This document shows, in pieces, positions 33,990 through 45,182 of a DNA stretch of 64,000 bases. Each line of letters opens with the position of its first letter. Within the stretch, counting starts at the first letter, position 1. The position numbers and the translations under genes are program-made. Origin of the DNA: Ulva prolifera (taxonomy: Eukaryota; Chlorophyta; Ulvophyceae; Ulvales; Ulvaceae); contig CM041197.1 of the NCBI GenBank assembly GCA_023078555.1, forward strand, positions 8,278,842-8,342,841. Reading direction: 5' to 3'. The notes beneath the pieces were generated by a model. It made no database searches, was not told where the DNA came from, and saw nothing but the letters and a program-made list of their open reading frames with translations.

Positions 33990-36900
33990 TCAGCCCCTCC
34001 TGCCGCTGAGTTGGTCTGCCGCGGCGCGCTCCTGCCTTGCATGCCGCTTCAGAAGCGCGATGGCCTTCGTGTACGAGTCCGGCAGGTGGTCCTGGATCAT
34101 GTCTGCACCGAGCGTCAGGTAATTAAACACGTCCCGCTGGTGCGTCACGTCCAGGACCGCGAGGTCGTGCACCGTGACCGCCCCCCGGCCACTGCCCTCC
34201 GGGTCGGCCCCGCCCGAGTCCTCGATCACAAACTGCGCCTGCCCTGGCGCCGACGCGGCAGCCGCGGCCGTCGCGCCGCCACCGACCTCGACGTCCACCT
34301 TTGCCTTCGTCGACGGTGGCGTCGTCGCTGCCTCCGAGCCCGCCACCGGGTCACCAACCCCCCGCGCCTCCTCCCCACCACCACCTACAGGAGGCGGTGT
34401 AGGTGTGGCTGGCGCGGCGGGGCCCCCTGCCGCTTCGGCCGGGCTCGCGCTACGCGGAGCGTCTGCGGCCTGCGCAGGCGCGGCAGGCCCGCCGCCGCCG
34501 AGCGGTCGGCGAACGAGGTTGAGCAGCCAGTTCGGTGCAACATCCTCCCCCTTCCTCGCCGCGCCGCCGTCTCCGGCCGCGCCCTCGGCAGCCTGAAGGT
34601 CCCCCCACGACCCGCTGCTGTCGCTGCGCGGCCCCGGCGCACCGCTGTCAAACGCGTCATACGCCACGTCAGCACCCGCCTGCGTGAGCCCGTCTTGCCG
34701 CTGAGGCCTCGCTGGGGTGCGCGCGACCTCCGGCCCCCCCTCCGCCGCGGCATCTGCAACCCCGGCACTCCGCCGGGCAGCCGGCGGCACTGCGACAGGC
34801 CCGAGCATCGCATCACCCGCGAGCTGGATGAACAAGCTGCGGCCCTGCGACACGTCTGGTGCGCCGCTGCCGGGCACAGAAGGCTCTGCGAGGCTGCCGC
34901 CGTCCACACCTGGCGACAAGTCCCTGCCACTGGCGAGCCTGTCTTCCAGCTCCACTGGAGACATCGGGCTGTCAAGACCCACGGTCACTGCCTCCTCTGC
35001 CTCCTCCTCCTCTCCAGGCGGGACGTCCTCCGGAGGTACAGCCGGGCCGGAGTCCGTCTGGAAGATTTCCGCTGCCGTGAATGTCTTTGGGCACGAGAGG
35101 AGCGCGGTGGAGCTGGCGACTTCGACGTCCATGCTGCCGCCCAGCGCGGTCTTGCGTCGCAGTGGGATCAGCCACAGCACACGCCCGGGCGGGTACATCG
35201 GCGGCGGCGGCGCCGCGTCCGAAGCCGCGGCCGCCTCGTGCCCCGCGTCCGCCTCCCGCAACACCTCCGCATCCATCCTCTGCACGCCGGACGGCGCCGA
35301 CGGCAGAGGCCGCTGCAGGTCCGGCGCCGGCGCGGAGACCGCCTCTGCCGCCGCATTCGCCGTCCTGTCGCTGCGGCTGATGCCGGACTGCGAAAGATAG
35401 CGCAGCGGGTCCGCAACAGACACGCCAGCGAGGTCGGCGTCGGGCCCCGGCTCCGCGGCGGCCGCCGCCGCCTTGTCGCGCCAGCGCTCAGCGTACGCAC
35501 GCAGCGCCTCCGGGCTGAACGGCGTCTGCTGCTCGCGCGTGCCGCGGATCAGGCCCTCCACGGGTCGCAGCAGCCGCAGCCACACATTGCCCTCCTCCTC
35601 CGCACGAGCCGGCGTCTCCGCCTGCGCCGTCGCCATCCCGTCCCCCACCATCGCAGCCTCCGACTCATTCGCCTCCTCCCCCTCTGCCGCATCGTCCTCG
35701 ACCTGCGTGCTCGCGTACACGCCCCGCTCCCCCATCTCCGCGGCATCCCTCGCGGCCTTGACAAACGGTCCGTCCGCCGCACCGATGCTGCCGCTCTCGC
35801 CGAGGTCCAGCGCGGAGAACCCTTCCCCCTTCGGCAGTTCCGCGAGCTGGACGGAGTCTGGCCGGGCCTCCGCCGCGGCGGCCCCGCGCGCCGCCGCCGG
35901 CGCCGCTGACCGCGGCGCGAACGTCGACGCGACGCTCGATCGCACCGTCTCTGCAAAATTGAGCGCGGGGCTCTTGCGGATGAGTTCGTCGAGGAGGTTC
36001 TCGACGGTGTGGTGCGACAGGCGCGGCACGGCGTCGCTGCCGAGCACGAGGGACGAGACAAAGCCGGAGCACGCGTCGGCGAGAGGCGCGCACATGCTTG
36101 AGCCCGTGCCGACTGTCATGCATGAGATGCCGTTCTCCTGCAAACGGGCACACCGTCACAACCACGGTGTCCTGTCACATGGACTGCAGGGGCAGTTCTC
36201 AGAGCTTGCCCACGGATGCCGGGTACGTAACCCCTTGCATGTGACACAGTCCGCCTTTGGGTGTGTCGTCGACGCGGAACTTGGAGAGGCGTGACCGCCA
36301 TAACAGGGGTTTGTTCATCGAACAAAAATGTGACAAGCTGACAGCCTTCACCCAATGGTGTTGATGGCAGCACGCCACCCCGGAACAAGCAAGAATACTG
36401 CGCGCGCAGGTGTGCCAGGACAGATCCATGGTGCAGGTGTTCGCCGCGCAGCATAGCCGGACACTCCTGCATGCACTATCATCTGGCGGCAGAGCCCAAC
36501 ATCCACTCGCGTTCCAGGAGCGCAGCGTCTGAGCCGCACCGGCAGAGAGCTCTCACCCGCAGGCAAAACACCGTGCAACGCTGGGGCAACTGCGCTGCGG
36601 CGCTGATGCTCGAAATCCTCACATGCTGCCACCTGCGCCGCGGCCGCTATGCGCGACCCACCGCGGCTCACATCCCCGCGCAGCTGCGGCAGGGCACACA
36701 GGGGGAGGCACACCTGCAGCTCCTCTGGGGCGCCGCCGGGCTGCCGCATCAGCACGGCCACGAGCGCCGCGACCCCGCCGCCGAGGCTGTGGCCCGTTAC
36801 GAAGAGCGGCCAGCCGGGGTAGTCCCGCGCGGCGCGCGCGAGCGTCTCGGCCGTGTTGCAGTGCACGAACGCCGCAGCGCGCAGCATGCCCTCATGCACG

Positions 36901-38295
36901 TAGGCCTCCCCCTCGAGGCACGGCAGGTGCACGGCGATCGGCTTCGCGTGGAGGTCGGTAAGGAGGTCGCCGAGCTCGAGGGAGCCGCGCACGGTGAGCA
37001 CGAGGCGCTGCCGTGCGCGGTCAACTGCGATCGCGTGGCACGGCCTGCATGCATGCCACGTCACCGTGCGGCGGTGATGGTAACGGCACAGGCAGCCTGG
37101 GCTCAGCATGCATGGGTTATTACACCACTGGTCGTGCTAGATTGACCGGTGCGTATATACAGGGCCGCTGGGGCTGATCACCATGCAACCTGGGTATGTA
37201 TGTATGCTTGGTGTATTGGAGTGTGGGCTGTGTGGTAGCTCAAACGTCGTCGCTGTGGCCCAGGCGGTGCGTGAAATGAACCACGTGTGTGGGCAATGGT
37301 TGGAGCAGGCGTGTGCCCGTCGTGAGCAGGTGACGGCAGCACAGCCGTGGGGCAGGTGACATCGTGGCCGCACACATCATATGCGCTCGGGCCATTGCAT
37401 GGCAGAGCGCAGAGGTAGACCACGAGGAATTGCACCCATGAGCAAGATCTGAAGATCCATCTCCCACACACACATACACTCTGTCCTGCCCGGCCTCTGT
37501 CTTTTGTAACCACATACACTCTCAGTCCAAGGGCGCGACAAACACAGGGCTCGGACGGGCAGGTGAGGCGTGCCTGTCCCAACTGGCTCAGGGGGCGCAC
37601 CGGTACGTCGTGTTGTTCCACTCCGCCAGCAGCACGTCGCGCATCGGGATGCCTGCGGCCGCGCAGAGAGACTGCGTGTTGGCCTCCGCCGACACGCCGC
37701 TGATGATGTCAAACGTCGAGCGTTGCACCGTCTGCATGTGCAGGTAGCGCGCGATCGAAGACATGCCGCCGCAGAGGAACGCGTATCCGTACGCGCCCCG
37801 CGAAAAGTCCACCGCGGCCTGCATGTCCTCCAGCAGCGCCTCCTCCAGCTCCAGGCCCCCCGCCGCCGCCGCCGCCCCCGCACCTGGGCCCCCCGCTCCA
37901 CCATTGCTCCCCCGACTCTGTGCCTTCTCACCACGATCCCCCCCCGCTTCCGTTCCATTGCGCGGGTCATCCGCTCCGCCGTTGTCCGGAGCGACGGCGG
38001 GGTCGGTGGTCGCGGCCGCAGTGGCGAGGGGGCCGGCGTGGCGTTCGTCGAGGCTGCGGGAGACCGTGCACGGGTCATGGGAGACCGCGAGTGTGGCGTC
38101 GCCTTTGTGGGAGATCGCCGCCGCAGACGCGGCCTCCGCGCCGGGCTGCTTCTGCGCCCGGAGCGACGGACGCAGGCGGTGCGGCAGCAGCATGGCCTGC
38201 ACATACCTCGGGGGGTGTCTCATTCGGTCCCCCGGGATCGGAGATGTTAGTGCCTCCTTGGGCGCAGCTGTGTTACGATGTATGGATACATACAT
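33990..38295 (-). CDS. Class-3 (sn1-DAG-lipase-like) lipase with long low-complexity tail
   Basis: Three minus-strand exons: 38295-37601, 37044-36714, 36137-33990. Joins: CG/gtgcgc to G (Arg), CAG/gtgtgc to GAG. About 1057 aa if the ATG at 38295 is used; 38193 (MLLPHRLRP) is an equally good start and avoids the LINE target duplication at 38296. The lipase core spans roughly residues 150-420: AFLCGGMSSIARYL, TYRPCHAIAVDRARQRLVL, TVRGSLELGDLLTDL (lid/oxyanion region), the nucleophile elbow TGHSLGGG with Ser near 318, then SSLVLGSDAVPRLS with the catalytic Asp near 377. This order is that of plant and algal class-3/DAG lipases, which cleave acylglycerols. The remaining 600 residues are Ala/Pro/Gly/Glu-rich and probably disordered, until a conserved-looking end with VFNYLTLGADMIQDHLPDSY. 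No N-terminal TM helices are seen, unlike animal DAGL. Confidence 0.8.
37483..37510 (+). mobile_element. LINE 3' tail, 28 bp, with perfect 12 bp target duplication
   Basis: Direct repeats cacatacactct (37471-37482 and 37511-37522) flank gtcctgcccggcctctgt followed by cttttgtaac. It lies in intron 1 of the lipase gene. This is the shortest insertion of the family in the window. Confidence 0.85.
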
Positions 38296-38305
38296 ATGTA
38301 GCTGA

Positions 38306-38402
38306 GGGTGCGCGCTCGTGCGCGGCCTAGTGCCACGACTGAGTGGATTTGCAAGTAGGTTCCTAGAAACGGCTCGATGCCCGGCCTCTGTCCTTTGTAA
38401 CT
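38306..38402 (+). mobile_element. LINE 3' fragment, 97 bp
   Basis: Matches 57998-58095 (cggcctagtgcc.., gagtggatttgcaagt, cggcctctgtcctttgtaac). Flanking repeats are atgtagctga (38296-38305) and atatagctga (38403-38412), 9 of 10 identical. It lies just upstream of the farthest possible lipase start. Confidence 0.85.
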
Positions 38403-38701
38403 ATATAGCTGATGCATTTCAATCGACTGTGAGTCAAGACATTGCACAGAATTTGCTGCCATGACAGCGATGGGGAGTGAATGACAGAACACGACACACG
38501 CATTTGGCTTGCGTACACACGCATTCTGTGTAGAAGCAAAGAGACACACCGGCCACATCAGATGTACTCACAGCAAATGCAAGACTCGTGTGCACGCAAG
38601 CTGACGCCCGGGCATCATGCAGGCACGTATGTGCGTGCACGAGAGCAGAGAACAAACAACATGTAGGTGCATGTGAGAGAACGCGTGAAGAAGACGCAGG
38701 C

Positions 38702-39977
38702 TCAGCGTGCCTGCGTGTTGGCGAGCCAAGTGCTGTGTTCGCTGTACACAGAGCCCCAGGACATCGGGTCCCACGGGATGGACATGAGGCCGCCGCCGCG
38801 GCGGCGCGCCGCATCCTGCAGCATGCTGAAGAAGGCCTTGGCCGCCGTGCGGGCGGTGGTCGCGGTCTTGCTGCGCCGCGTGTCGTGCGCGGCCGCAGCA
38901 GATGCCGCGGTCACGTGCATCGCGTCCCCCGCAGACACAAACGAGCGGGAGCTGCTGCTCTCGAGGGGCTGCTGCGGGGCCTGGGCGTCACCCTCGACTT
39001 GACTCCGCTGCAGCCACTTGCGCCGCCGGACAAAGTCTGCAAGCTCTGAGGTGTCCTGAGATGGGGTCCTCAGACGGGGAGGTGGCATACATCTGAAGTT
39101 GAGCCGTGGTGTGTGTTTGCCATGCAGCAGACATGCAGGAATGGGCCTACGCCCACAGCTCCATGGTGAAATTTGCACTGGGCGATGCTTGTGGTGTGGC
39201 CTGTGTGCCTGCTGATCGTGGCCAGCAGACCTGGATAAGTGCTGTGTTGTAGAAGGAGAGACGTGCCTGTTCCTCTTCGGCATGCACGGCCACCTTCCCT
39301 GGCTATGTTGAAGCGTCCAAATTGAGACGCGAAGACCCAGCCTGTAACAGGATTGTGGATTGGGCATCAGAGGCTGGGCACACAGGCAACTTGCATGCTG
39401 GCAGTAGATCAGCACCATACCTTGGGGGTCTGTGGCGGGGGTGACTTCGACAACCCACTCATCTGCCCAATGCTGTAGATGATGATCTGATTTTGCATCT
39501 TCTGCATGGTGCGCGAGAGTGCCGATGGGAGTCAGCTCTTCTTCCAAGGGCTCTCCTGTCAGACTCGTCCAGTAGCTTGGGCCATCGAGAGGCAAGGGCG
39601 CATGCCTACACAAGAAACACATACACCGTACAGACTTCGATATTGACTTTGTTGCTTTCACGCTGAAGCCCGCCGCTCGCAATGCACGATGATGAAGCCA
39701 CAGCAGCAGGGATGTAATGGCAAAATATGCTTCGCAGCGTACGGGAGTGCGAGTTCTGGATAATGATCCCGTACCATCCAAAGGCGTAGTAGTACCGCTG
39801 ATTCTCCCATGCTCCGCCGGACCTGGATCTTGCTGCTTCAGCAGCTTCGTCCCCGATGGCCATGGCAGTCAACGACACCTTAGCTGCCCACCGCCGCGAA
39901 ACAACCAATGCGCGACCATATAAACTTGGTTTGATGACTCCTGCAATGTGACCACTTGCGCATAGCGATGACACCAT
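38702..39977 (-). CDS. Peroxin/dysferlin (DysF) domain protein
   Basis: Four minus-strand exons: 39977-39775, 39605-39421, 39341-39294, 39036-38702. Phases close at each join (TG/gtacgg to G gives Trp; G/gtatgg to GC; G/gtggcc to AC). The product is about 256 aa. Residues 56-190 follow the DysFN-DysFC pattern: AWENQRYYYAFGW (family ..YENQR..), DGPSYWTSLTGE (RPPW.DE.G position), WADEWVVEVTPATDPQGWVF (W.W.V....TD.EGW.Y), FGRF, then RRRKWLQR (the closing R/RRRW motif). A Ser/Ala-rich tail ends GSVYSEHSTWLANTQAR and a TGA. DysF domains occur in yeast Pex30-type peroxins, TECPR1 and ferlins, where they act at membranes. The first 38 residues before MAIGDEA may be a targeting region or untranslated. 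Lies head-to-tail upstream of the lipase gene. Confidence 0.7.
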
Positions 39978-40097
39978 GAAAGTCCACCAGTCTCAACAAT
40001 TTCAATGGCAAGAGTTCAACAGCACAGGCAGCATCTGACGGGGCTCAACTCTTCTTGCCACCCATGACCACTAAGAGCTCGTGGGGCACACAGCAGG

Positions 40098-40277
40098 TTA
40101 TGGCCGCTGTGATAGATTACTTTGCATCTGCGCTCGCGTGCGCCTGTCCGACAGGCAGCTGCGTTCGTGTGGCTTGCGTCCCCACGTCAGCACAGTAGCC
40201 ACGCAAATGAATGCCACCATTGCATATGTCTGCGAACGGGCCTTGTAGTCCACGCGGCTCATGCTCACCCCCGCCAT
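40098..40277 (-). CDS. Small single-TM protein candidate, 59 aa
   Basis: ATG at 40277, TAA at 40098. It reads MAGVSMSRVDYKARSQTYAM then VAFICVATVLTWGRKPHERS; a 16-18 residue hydrophobic stretch is flanked by basic residues. The architecture suits a small organelle-membrane protein, but no family is recognised. It could be a terminal exon of a gene that also includes the helical exon near 41130-41000. Confidence 0.35.
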   Translation of the reverse strand: MAGVSMSRVDYKARSQTYAMVAFICVATVLTWGRKPHERSCLSDRRTRAQMQSNLSQRP

Positions 40278-40994
40278 CTAGAACATCTTGTGCGATCGAC
40301 GCCGTGCAAACGAGCGGTGCACTTTCGTGCGGCCACTGACATCCTTCGGATCCGCGAGTAGTACTGCTTGCAGCGCATGCGCAGTTCAGAGTCCTCGTAC
40401 AAACATGTGAGTCAATTCCGAAATCAACATCGATATACGAAATGCTCTTGTCCTCACATACGCACGCACGTACGGTGAACGCCACTGCCTAGGTCTTGTG
40501 TTTCCCCGCAACGCTCAACACCGTGGAAACTCGCCACACTTTGCTTCTTTAAAAGCAGTGCATGGATTAGAACACGTATATCTGTTTCAGTAGCGCCTTT
40601 GGCTGCCGAAATTGCAGAGTCCCTCGACGTCAAAGTCGGAAGCATCTCCATGGCGCTGCAGGTGGACCAAGCACCTTGCTCTGATTGGGCACGCTTGAAC
40701 CAATACAAGCACAACAGTCATCTAGGTGTGTGTCCCTGGCTTCTTCGAAAGGCGCCTTGTCGAGTCCGCTCTCTCACGTGCCTCAAGCCTGCGAACGTGT
40801 GGCAACACAGTGCCGGAGCACTTGCATTCCGCCGCGACAATGCCGTTCCGTAACCTTGCCGCCTCAAGAGACGTTGTGGACGATCTTTCATTTTGAATTC
40901 AGCTGTATCGCAAAACTGGATGACAACTCATCTGAGGTCCACAGTGTTTGACACCCACACAGCTGCAGAGGTATATCCCCACAGCATTGTTCAG

Positions 40995-41163
40995 AGGCAA
41001 TCTGTTTCAGCTGCGAAACGGTCTTGCGCACATCTGAGATGTTGGGTGCCTCCTGGGTCACAGCCTGCGTCAGGTTTTTCTCCAGAAAGGCTTCTTGGAC
41101 GTCTCGCTGGCGTTTCTGATGGTCAATCTGATCCATCCCGACCAAGCAGTGGCGACGATGCAT
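40995..41163 (-). CDS. Candidate exon, charged helical segment
   Basis: Minus-strand frame from ATG at 41163 reads MHRRHCLVGMDQIDHQKRQR, DVQEAFLEKNLTQAVTQEAP and VRKTVSQLKQIASEQC. Composition and heptad-like spacing favour a real coding exon with a coiled coil. Limits and partner exons are unresolved, and both strands here have alternative open frames. Confidence 0.3.
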
Positions 41164-41743
41164 CAGCAAGCAGCGGTGCTCCGCGAGGTATCCGATGGTT
41201 AGACCGGGAGGTGCAGCATGGGAACGTTTCCCAAGAGAAGCTAGTCGGCGGTGAGGGCAGGCCTCCCATCAAAACTGACAGGCTTTTGCGGTCGTACAGC
41301 AAGAAAGCCAGGTGAGCACAGCTACCCGGTCCACCGTTCCAACAGACTGCCAGGGTCCTACCTTACACTGTCATGTACCAATTAGGCAAATATTTGGGCA
41401 TGTATTAGCACATGCTGCCTTGGGTGTGCAGCAGCACGTCCGCAGCTGTATGTATTCCGAGCCATGTCCATAGGTCATCGGCAACGCTGTGTTGGTCTGA
41501 ACAACCAATTCCCATGTGACGCGACCACGCATCAATGCCTGTATTGATGAACTGGTGCATCTGATACTGCTGGCCGTGGCTGTGCCTTGCATTTCTTCAC
41601 TGTGAGCATGTGCAACAAGCTGCCTTGCTGGCTGTTGTGCTGTTGTGCTGTTGACTGGGCCGAGCCAGCTGGGCCTGCGTTTCGGAGGTCCTGGCTGGTG
41701 GGCCCTGTCTGCGCTCTGTCTATGACACATGCACACTCGCAGC

Positions 41744-44358
41744 ATGAGTGATGGTGCACACGCACATCATCGAGGAGATGCGGAGAGTAGCGGGTCCGGC
41801 ATGTTCAGTCCTTACACCAGGGTAGCATCAACAGCCTTGCCCGTGACAGCCGGCCCGGTCCTGTGGCCCTGCACATCGCACATCTGCCTGCTTGTGCATC
41901 CTCTGTATCCAGAATTCTGCGGTGTGCGGTCCAGACCTGAGCCTGTTGCGGAATCCACCCATATACACTATCATGGTGCCTGCGGACCGTGGGATTCGAC
42001 GCATCGACATGGAGGGCTCAGACAACCGAAGCAATCCCTGTCCTGCAAGTATTCTTGCCCCTCAGCCACATCTACTTCACAATCCATCTCAGTGCAGCCT
42101 TGCACCGGGGACTGCGCATGCAGCAAATCGAAGCGGCTGTGGTGGCGCGTCGCCGCTCGCACTGTGGCAGGCGTCGCCTGCGTGGCCGTCGGCGTCCCCA
42201 CCGCGTCCACAGGCATCGGCATCTTGCTCACATGCATACGCACCGGCACGGTGTTCACCTCCGGCGCGCTCACCTTCACCGGAGTCAAGATGGTCGTTAC
42301 TGGCGTGGGCCAGCTCCAGAAGGCCCGCAACGAGGACGCGCCGGCGGTACGCGCCAGCCTCTCAGTCCCTCCATACATCAGCGGGGCGTCCAGTGTCCAC
42401 AGGCGGCCGGCGCTCACAGCCACATTCCCAGCCGCGCGCGCTTCGCGGCCGCAGCCACACTGTGGATGTGTGTTTGTCGAAAGTGTGAGCTGCTGCATGC
42501 GTTGCAGATCGAGCGCGGTACAGCGGCACGGGCCTGGGCGATCGTCATCGCCAGCACGGCCTGCATGTCCACGACGGCCGCGCTGCTGCCGGTGTTCGAG
42601 CGCGCGGTGCGGCTCTACATGCGCCTCGTGCGCTTCGCGCGCGCCCACGCCGACGACGTCCGCTTCCACCTGCAGTCGCGCAAGCTGCTCGTGCACAGCG
42701 CCGACCAGGTGGAGCGCGCCGCGCGCACCGTCTTCGGCGAGGCCCTGACCGAGACGATCCAGGAGCAGATCGACGCAGCCGTCGACCTGACGGAGAAGGT
42801 GAGCCAGGGGATGGTGACGGACGTCTCGACTGAGGAGGCGCGGCGCGTGCTCGCGGCGCTGAGCTTCAAGATCACATGCGCGTGCGCTCCCGCGCTTTCC
42901 GCTGTGCCTCGCGTGTGTGGTATATCGTGTGTGGCAGTCCAGTGATATGACCGCTGTACCGCTGAAACCTCGGCCGCCGCAACATGCAAACATCGAGTGC
43001 TGCAGTGGCCATATCACTGGCTTGCCACGAAAGCGGGGTGCCGCCCGCCCGCCTGCGATGCTCATGCATTGTGCGGTTGTCATATCACCGCAGCCACACG
43101 CCTGCCGCTGTGTGTGCATGCATTTGTGCGAGTGATCGCTGTGAACTGCACAGCCGCCTGGCAGCCTGCGGCTGCAGATGTTGAGGGAGCGGTGGTTCTG
43201 AGCAATTGTAGGGGTGCAGGTACACCTTTTGCGGGGCGGTGTTCTTGGTGCCGACCGTGGTTAATTTCCTGATCGCGCCGCCGATTGCGCGGCGCGGTAT
43301 GAAGGTGCTGTTCGTTACGCGCCGCAGGTACAAGGACTGGGAGGGCCGGGTAATCAAGAAGGCCGGGCCACGCTGCGGGCCTTGCCTTGCAGCTTCTGCG
43401 AAGGCGCGCCCCAGGCCCTTTGTGCACCTGCTGTCCATTCCTGCCTCGGCGGCTTGGGACGCGTGCCTCGCATGCACATGCCCAAAGCCGCGGAGCGCGG
43501 CTGCGCATGCAAGCCCTCCGTTGACCATGCAGCCCCGCACAGCACGCAGCGGCAGCAGCGCCGTCGTCCGATGTGTGCGCACGCGGTGCACTGTTCCGAC
43601 GGCTCTGCGGCACCTCTTTGTTTGTTCCTTAAGTATCACAGCTGAGCGTTTGTGGGTCTGGCTGCACGGGCCGTGCATACCTGCCACCCACAGCTGCGCG
43701 CACTTTCTGCACGCCGTGACGGCAGTGCTCTGGCCTGCCGTGTTGCGACCTTGCGATGCAAGGAGGCGCATCGTGTCCGACTTGATGCGCTGTGAGCTGA
43801 GGTGAACGAATGATACGGACCACCGAGGCGACAGGCGAAGTATTGGTAGATGCCTGGCGGGGGCTGCGGCCCTTCATGTATCCCGCCACGCTGCTTTGGT
43901 GCTGCCTCCAAATGCACGTGTGGCCTCCCGTTGGAACGGAACGTCATCACGAGGCGGGTGTTGTTCACAAGCGCCTGATGTTGCAACGCTAGCATGTCAC
44001 CGTCCTCTGCTGACCACATTTGTGTATGTGCTATTGCAACGCTAGCATGTCACCGTCGTCTTGTGTAGAAGCTGTGCTGCACGATGCCGTTGTAGGGCAC
44101 CATTCGATGTGGAGTTGTTACAGGCATCACCGCATCCTGGCCGTGCAGGTGGCGCTGGTGCTCATGGCCGCGAAGCCGTTTGGGCTGATGGGTGAGCGGC
44201 TCGCGAGGATCCCGATCGTTCGCGTCGGCCTCGACGACGGCCTCATGCGCTTCGCGCTGCCGTTCATGCCGCGCAAGGTGGAGGTCAAGCCGGTGCCGTC
44301 CGTCGACAACGGCACCTCGAGCAACATCCCGCTCGTCGCCCGCTGGTTCCTGCAGTGA
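41744..44358 (+). CDS. Multi-TM membrane protein, unknown family
   Basis: Five exons: 41744-41821, 42098-42346, 42508-42881, 43220-43327, 44124-44358, about 347 aa. Phases close: AGG/gtagca to CCT; GCG/gtacgc to ATC; GC/gtgcgc to G (Ala); AG/gtacaa to G (Arg). The product has a short Ser/Gly/His-rich N-terminus, two hydrophobic stretches in exon 2 (TVAGVACVAVGVPTASTGIG; TVFTSGALTFTGVKMVV), one early in exon 3 (AWAIVIASTACMSTTAALL), a 90-residue amphipathic helical region (DQVERAARTVFGEALTETIQ), a TM across the exon 3/4 join (ITCAYTFCGAVFLVPTVVNF) and another in exon 5 (ILAVQVALVLMAAKPFGL). The last 70 residues are soluble. The coherence of TM4 across an intron supports the model. Family not recognised; no function assigned. 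Confidence 0.65.
42931..43028. mobile_element. 98 bp inverted-repeat element (MITE-like) in an intron
   Basis: Ends gtggcagtccagtgatatga and the inverse of gtggcaagccagtgatatgg: a 22 bp imperfect terminal inverted repeat. A third copy of one arm in the same inverted sense occurs at about 43073-43095 (ggttgtcatatcaccgcagc). No clear target duplication. It lies in intron 3 of the multi-TM gene. Not related to the 102 bp family. Confidence 0.6.
43982..44057 (+). repeat. Short direct repeat, two copies about 51 bp apart
   Basis: ttgcaacgctagcatgtcac followed by cgtc occurs near 43982 and 44033, in the last intron of the multi-TM gene. Confidence 0.8.
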
Positions 44359-44459
44359 TGTGCACTATGACCTGTGTGTCCAGGCAGGGTCAGCCGGGGT
44401 GTGGCGGGGCGCAGCCGCGGCTGGTGTGGGTGCGCAGGTATGTATGTATGCATGATTCA

Positions 44460-44505
44460 TAGCCGTATCCTTTTGGACGTTGATAACTCCGCAATCCGGG
44501 ACCGA
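44460..44505 (-). mobile_element. SINE-like repeat fragment
   Basis: Plus-strand agccgtatccttttggacgt and ataactccg match the inverted SINE-like body at 30810-30850. Only about 45 bp remain. Confidence 0.5.
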
Positions 44506-45113
44506 GAGACGCATGAAAGCTACATGCCGCCGCCGGGAGGCGCCGTGTCTGTTGTCCGCGCTGTATGCGCCTGCATGCACTCCAGACCGGATGCGGCCTC
44601 GTGCAGCCGTGCTCCGGCACAGGTGCTATATTGTCTCGGCCAAGTGGCTGGGGCTGGTCGGGGGCAAGGGGGTGGGCAGTGCACGTCTTTCGGGTTCACA
44701 CGAGGGCAGTGGATAAAAGTAAAGTAAATCTAAAGGGTGGCGCGGGTGGTGCGTGCTCGCTGCCGCGTGAAGAACGACACGTGAGTGGTGTCTGTATCCC
44801 GGAGTGTGGATCTGTGCAGCTGCAGAAAGGACCTGCCATGATCTGGGGTGGGGTTGTGCGGGAGGCTAGCGAATTCAGCAGCCATGGTCAAGGAGTGCTC
44901 TGGCCGAGACGGAATCCGCACATGAGTGGGCTCTTCTGGAGGAACGCAATGTCAACCGTGGTGTGAGACGGTAGGTTTACACTGCAGTGTTCTTGAGGGT
45001 CCCGTGCGCATGAGGGTGTGGGCTTGTGAACGAGCATGGAATGATGTCAACCCATGTAGCGCCCGTCCAAGCCGCTGACAAGGCGTAAGTATTCCACTGC
45101 AGAATATGTAGGT

Positions 45114-45182
45114 TTACAACGGATAGAGGCCGGGCATGCAACCAGTTCTCGGAGTTCCCTTGCAAACCCACTCACTGCAGTG
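45114..45182 (-). mobile_element. LINE 3' fragment, 69 bp, minus orientation
   Basis: The plus strand reads ttacaacggatagaggccgg then gcaaacccactcactgcag, the inverse of the LINE tail. Flanking repeats are tatgtaggt (45105-45113) and tatgtatgt (45183-45191), 8 of 9 identical. Confidence 0.7.

Noticed and set aside
34011-35909. 632-aa open frame on the plus strand
   Set aside because: It lies antisense to the lipase last exon; open only because of GC-rich codon structure, Arg-rich and without domain or splice support.
38295-39977. One fusion gene of DysF domain and lipase
   Set aside because: The DysF frame ends at a TGA (38702) after a coherent C-terminus, and a LINE insertion and 300 bases of non-coding DNA separate it from the lipase start. 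A fusion transcript cannot be fully excluded.
40592-40660. Plus-strand exon reading LAAEIAESLDVKVGSISMAL
   Set aside because: It has an acceptor-like tttcag and donor-like gtggac, but the opposite strand is equally open and no neighbouring exon joins in phase.
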